Below, piece after piece: positions 32,062-33,778 of a stretch of 33,778 nt of DNA. Origin of the DNA: Candidatus Parabeggiatoa sp. nov. 2 (GTDB lineage Bacteria > Pseudomonadota > Gammaproteobacteria > Beggiatoales > Beggiatoaceae); NCBI GenBank assembly GCA_002085445.1, contig NBMI01000054.1, positions 1 through 33,778 of the forward strand. Reading direction: 5' to 3'. The first letter of the stretch is position 1. Every line of letters begins with the position of its first letter. Below the pieces are notes generated by a model. It did no database searches. It saw nothing but the letters and a program-made list of their open reading frames with translations, and was not told the origin of the DNA. The translations under genes were made by a program, and so were the position numbers.

Positions 32062-32631
32062 TTATTTAAGCAAGTCTTCTAGCTTGAAATTATCCAAAAA
32101 ACGCCTCACGGGTTCGTCAAGATCGTCTTTGTGTTTTTCGAGGAGTTTTTGTTTTTCCCGTTCCAGTTTGGCGGCCGCTGCGGCTTGGGCTTGTTGTAAC
32201 AGGAGGGTTTCTAGGGCATGTGCATCTAGTTGCGCGGTGGGGGCGTCTAGTTTGCCGGTGACGTTGACGGGGATAATGATGCCTTTGAGTTCTTCTAATT
32301 CTTTGCCGCCTTGTCCTTTGGTGGTATCTACAACGGCCGTGTTTAGGATAAAATTTAGCTGTTGGTTGTTCATCGCTAGATTGCCACGGCCGTTGACGCG
32401 CAATAGGGGTGATTTCAGTTCTAAGTCTTCGTTGTAGAGGATGCCGTTTTGCGCGACAAAGCTTCCTCGTAGACTGGCAAAGTCGGTTTGTTTGGCTTCT
32501 GGCTTTGGCGCGGGTTGTCTTTTGATGAGCGAGCGGGCTTGACGAAGGGTATAGCCAAGGTTGAAGCCTTTGAAGGTGCCGTCTAAAAACGAGAATGAGC
32601 AAGTCCATGAGTAACGGACTTGCTTGAACAT
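32062..32631 (-). pseudogene. AsmA family protein, C-terminal fragment
   Basis: From about 32,597 the frame reads SFLDGTFKGFNLGYTLRQAR then LRGSFVAQNGILYNEDLELK, SPLLRVNGRGNL and GIIIPVNVTGKLDAPTAQLD, the C-terminal signature of AsmA-like proteins, and ends naturally at a TAA. AsmA proteins are inner-membrane-anchored and act in the periplasm in outer-membrane phospholipid transport. The apparent start at 32,631 (MFKQVRYSW) is out of family and only an artefact of the frame change. Confidence 0.85.
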
Positions 32632-33778
32632 GGCTTAAGCGGTTGTCGTTTAGGTTGATACGCGGTGGGTTGTTTTGAGCGTCAAGCGCGAGATTGCCTT
32701 GATAGGTTCCGTTATAAAGGGCGGCCCTCGGCCTCAATCTGATTTTGCCTTTTTTGGCTGAGACATTGAGGTGGATGTCGTTGATTTTCATCCCGGCGGC
32801 CTTGAGTTGGCCTACTTTCAGGGTGCCGTTGAGATTCAAGGCGCGTAGCATGTCTAGCGGTAAGAGTATGGCTTCGCCAGACAGGGGCGGGGAGTCAGGT
32901 TGGCTGGTTTCAGGTTCTTCGGATTCTGGCGGTAAGTAGCGATCTATGTCGATTTGGTCTACGTTCAGATTGAAAGCCAGGGCTTGTTGTTGAACGTCTA
33001 AAACACGGAGATAGCCTTGTAATTGGCTGTTGTCTAGGCGTATTTTGAGATTGTTTAAGTTTAATTGGGAGAGGCCGCCTTGTAATTGTGTTTCTAGTGC
33101 CAAGGTGTTTAGGACGGTTGGATCGCTGGTTTCGATGGGTTGGCCTAAACGTTGTAGTAGCCGACGTGGACTAAACGCGGCGATTTTGAGTGAGCTTTGC
33201 AGCGTCGGTTGTGTTGAGACACGTTTTGCTTGCAGATTGCCGGTGAGGGTTGCTACGCCCAAGACTTTGAGCCTGAAGTTCTTGGTCGTCAGCGTGTCTT
33301 TGGCGAAATTGAAGTTGATGCGTTTGCAGTTGAGTTTGTTTTCGTCAACGGTGATGTGTAATCCTTTGAGCGTCAGGTTTTTGGGTGTCAGGTTGACGTG
33401 GGTTTGCAAGCTGGCGCGAGTGAGCGTTAACGGGGCTGGGAGTTGTAATGGGGCTTGCCCTAAACGTTTGAGGAGGTTTTGTGGATTAAGCGTGGCCGCT
33501 AGTTCTGCCTGGAGCGTTGCTTTGCTAAGTATTTGTTTTGCGTGTATTTTTCCATTGATATGGATGCCCAAGGCTTGAAGCGTAAACGTTGCCAAGTCCA
33601 GCGTTTGTTTATTTAAATCTAACCGGAGTTTAGGCGTTTTGAATTGGTTGTCGTCGAGACGCAAGTTGAGTTGCTTCAAACGGATGTCGTTGGCTTCACC
33701 CACGTAAAATTGTGTTTTTAACGCCGCCTTTCTGAGTGGCAACAATTTCTTATCGGGCAATGGCAAGGGCGGCAAAAG
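32117..33778 (-). pseudogene. AsmA family protein, internal part (runs off the window)
   Basis: Open to the window end, so the N-terminus lies beyond 33,778. Beta-rich repeats (LKQLNLRLDDNQFKTPKLRL; FTLQALGIHINGKIHAKQIL) and RVLDVQQQALAFNLNVDQID with DRYLPP identify the AsmA middle domain, up to NLNDNRLSHVQASPLLMDLL. After about 32,600 the frame reads an arginine- and proline-rich nonsense tail to 32,117 while homology continues in the other frame. About 40 residues normally found between LLMDLL and SFLDGTFKG (sugar-linker-type GTG.L.L.T.G segment of homologues) are missing. A 9-bp hairpin AGCAAGTCC/GGACTTGCT (32,598-32,624) sits at the breakpoint. Confidence 0.85.

Noticed and set aside
32084..32437. 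Plus-strand open frame over asmA
   Set aside because: Serine- and cysteine-rich translation with no motif; the minus-strand frame has clear AsmA similarity.
1..33778. DGR reverse transcriptase or template repeat in the window
   Set aside because: No frame shows reverse-transcriptase motifs, and no second copy of the variable-region scaffold was found by eye.

Overview
The window looks like a chromosomal segment of a large sulfur-oxidising gammaproteobacterium of the Beggiatoaceae type (Beggiatoa, Thioploca, Thiomargarita). This is inferred from gammaproteobacterial gene order (holB-pilZ-tatD; mutY near yggX), moderate G+C coding sequence, and intergenic DNA packed with 7-bp direct repeats, including the TAACTGA (TCAGTTA) heptamer known from marine Beggiatoaceae. 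No ribosomal RNA, tRNA, transposase gene or CRISPR array was seen.

Layout. 1-3.7 kb: a YbiA-like NADAR protein, then the housekeeping genes holB, pilZ and tatD, separated by GC-rich hairpin repeats. 4.2-10.5 kb: a very large conflict-system type STAND/AAA ATPase (about 2,070 residues if joined) split in two frames near 6.1 kb. 10.5-13.6 kb: a toxin-antitoxin graveyard: an antitoxin tail, brnT with an internal deletion beside intact brnA, two abutting MITE-like palindromes, and an intact PIN toxin with its antitoxin, flanked by direct repeats. 14.2-15.4 kb: a 402-residue protein with a C-terminal HEPN-like R-x4-H motif, possibly a partner of the giant ATPase. 15.5-18.0 kb (minus strand): yggX, a YafK-like L,D-transpeptidase and a mutY lacking about 23 core residues. 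18.6-21.1 kb: a small unknown protein, a DGQHR/ParB-like protein and a higBA module flanked by about 155-bp direct repeats. 21.5-23.4 kb: an AAA ATPase followed by a DUF4276 (TOPRIM-like) partner that carries a repeat-bearing insertion and a stop codon. 24.4-24.8 kb: a four-helix-bundle protein. 26.5-29.9 kb: a kinase fused to a formylglycine-generating-enzyme (C-type-lectin fold) domain whose C-terminus has the codon signature of a diversity-generating-retroelement variable region. 31.3-31.7 kb: an ImmA/IrrE-like fragment with a lost zinc motif. 32.1-33.8 kb: asmA, broken by a deletion/frameshift and cut by the window end.

How it fits together. Housekeeping genes alternate with anti-phage or addiction modules in several states of decay, and the spaces between are filled with repeat families. 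Several coding sequences (mutY, the L,D-transpeptidase, the DGQHR gene, DUF4276) end inside repeat DNA, which supplies their last residues and stop codon. Two hairpin families change both arms together, which argues that the fold is kept while the sequence drifts. Most disrupted genes carry small deletions or frameshifts; these may be real decay in a polyploid genome or artefacts of single-cell or metagenome assembly, and raw reads would decide.
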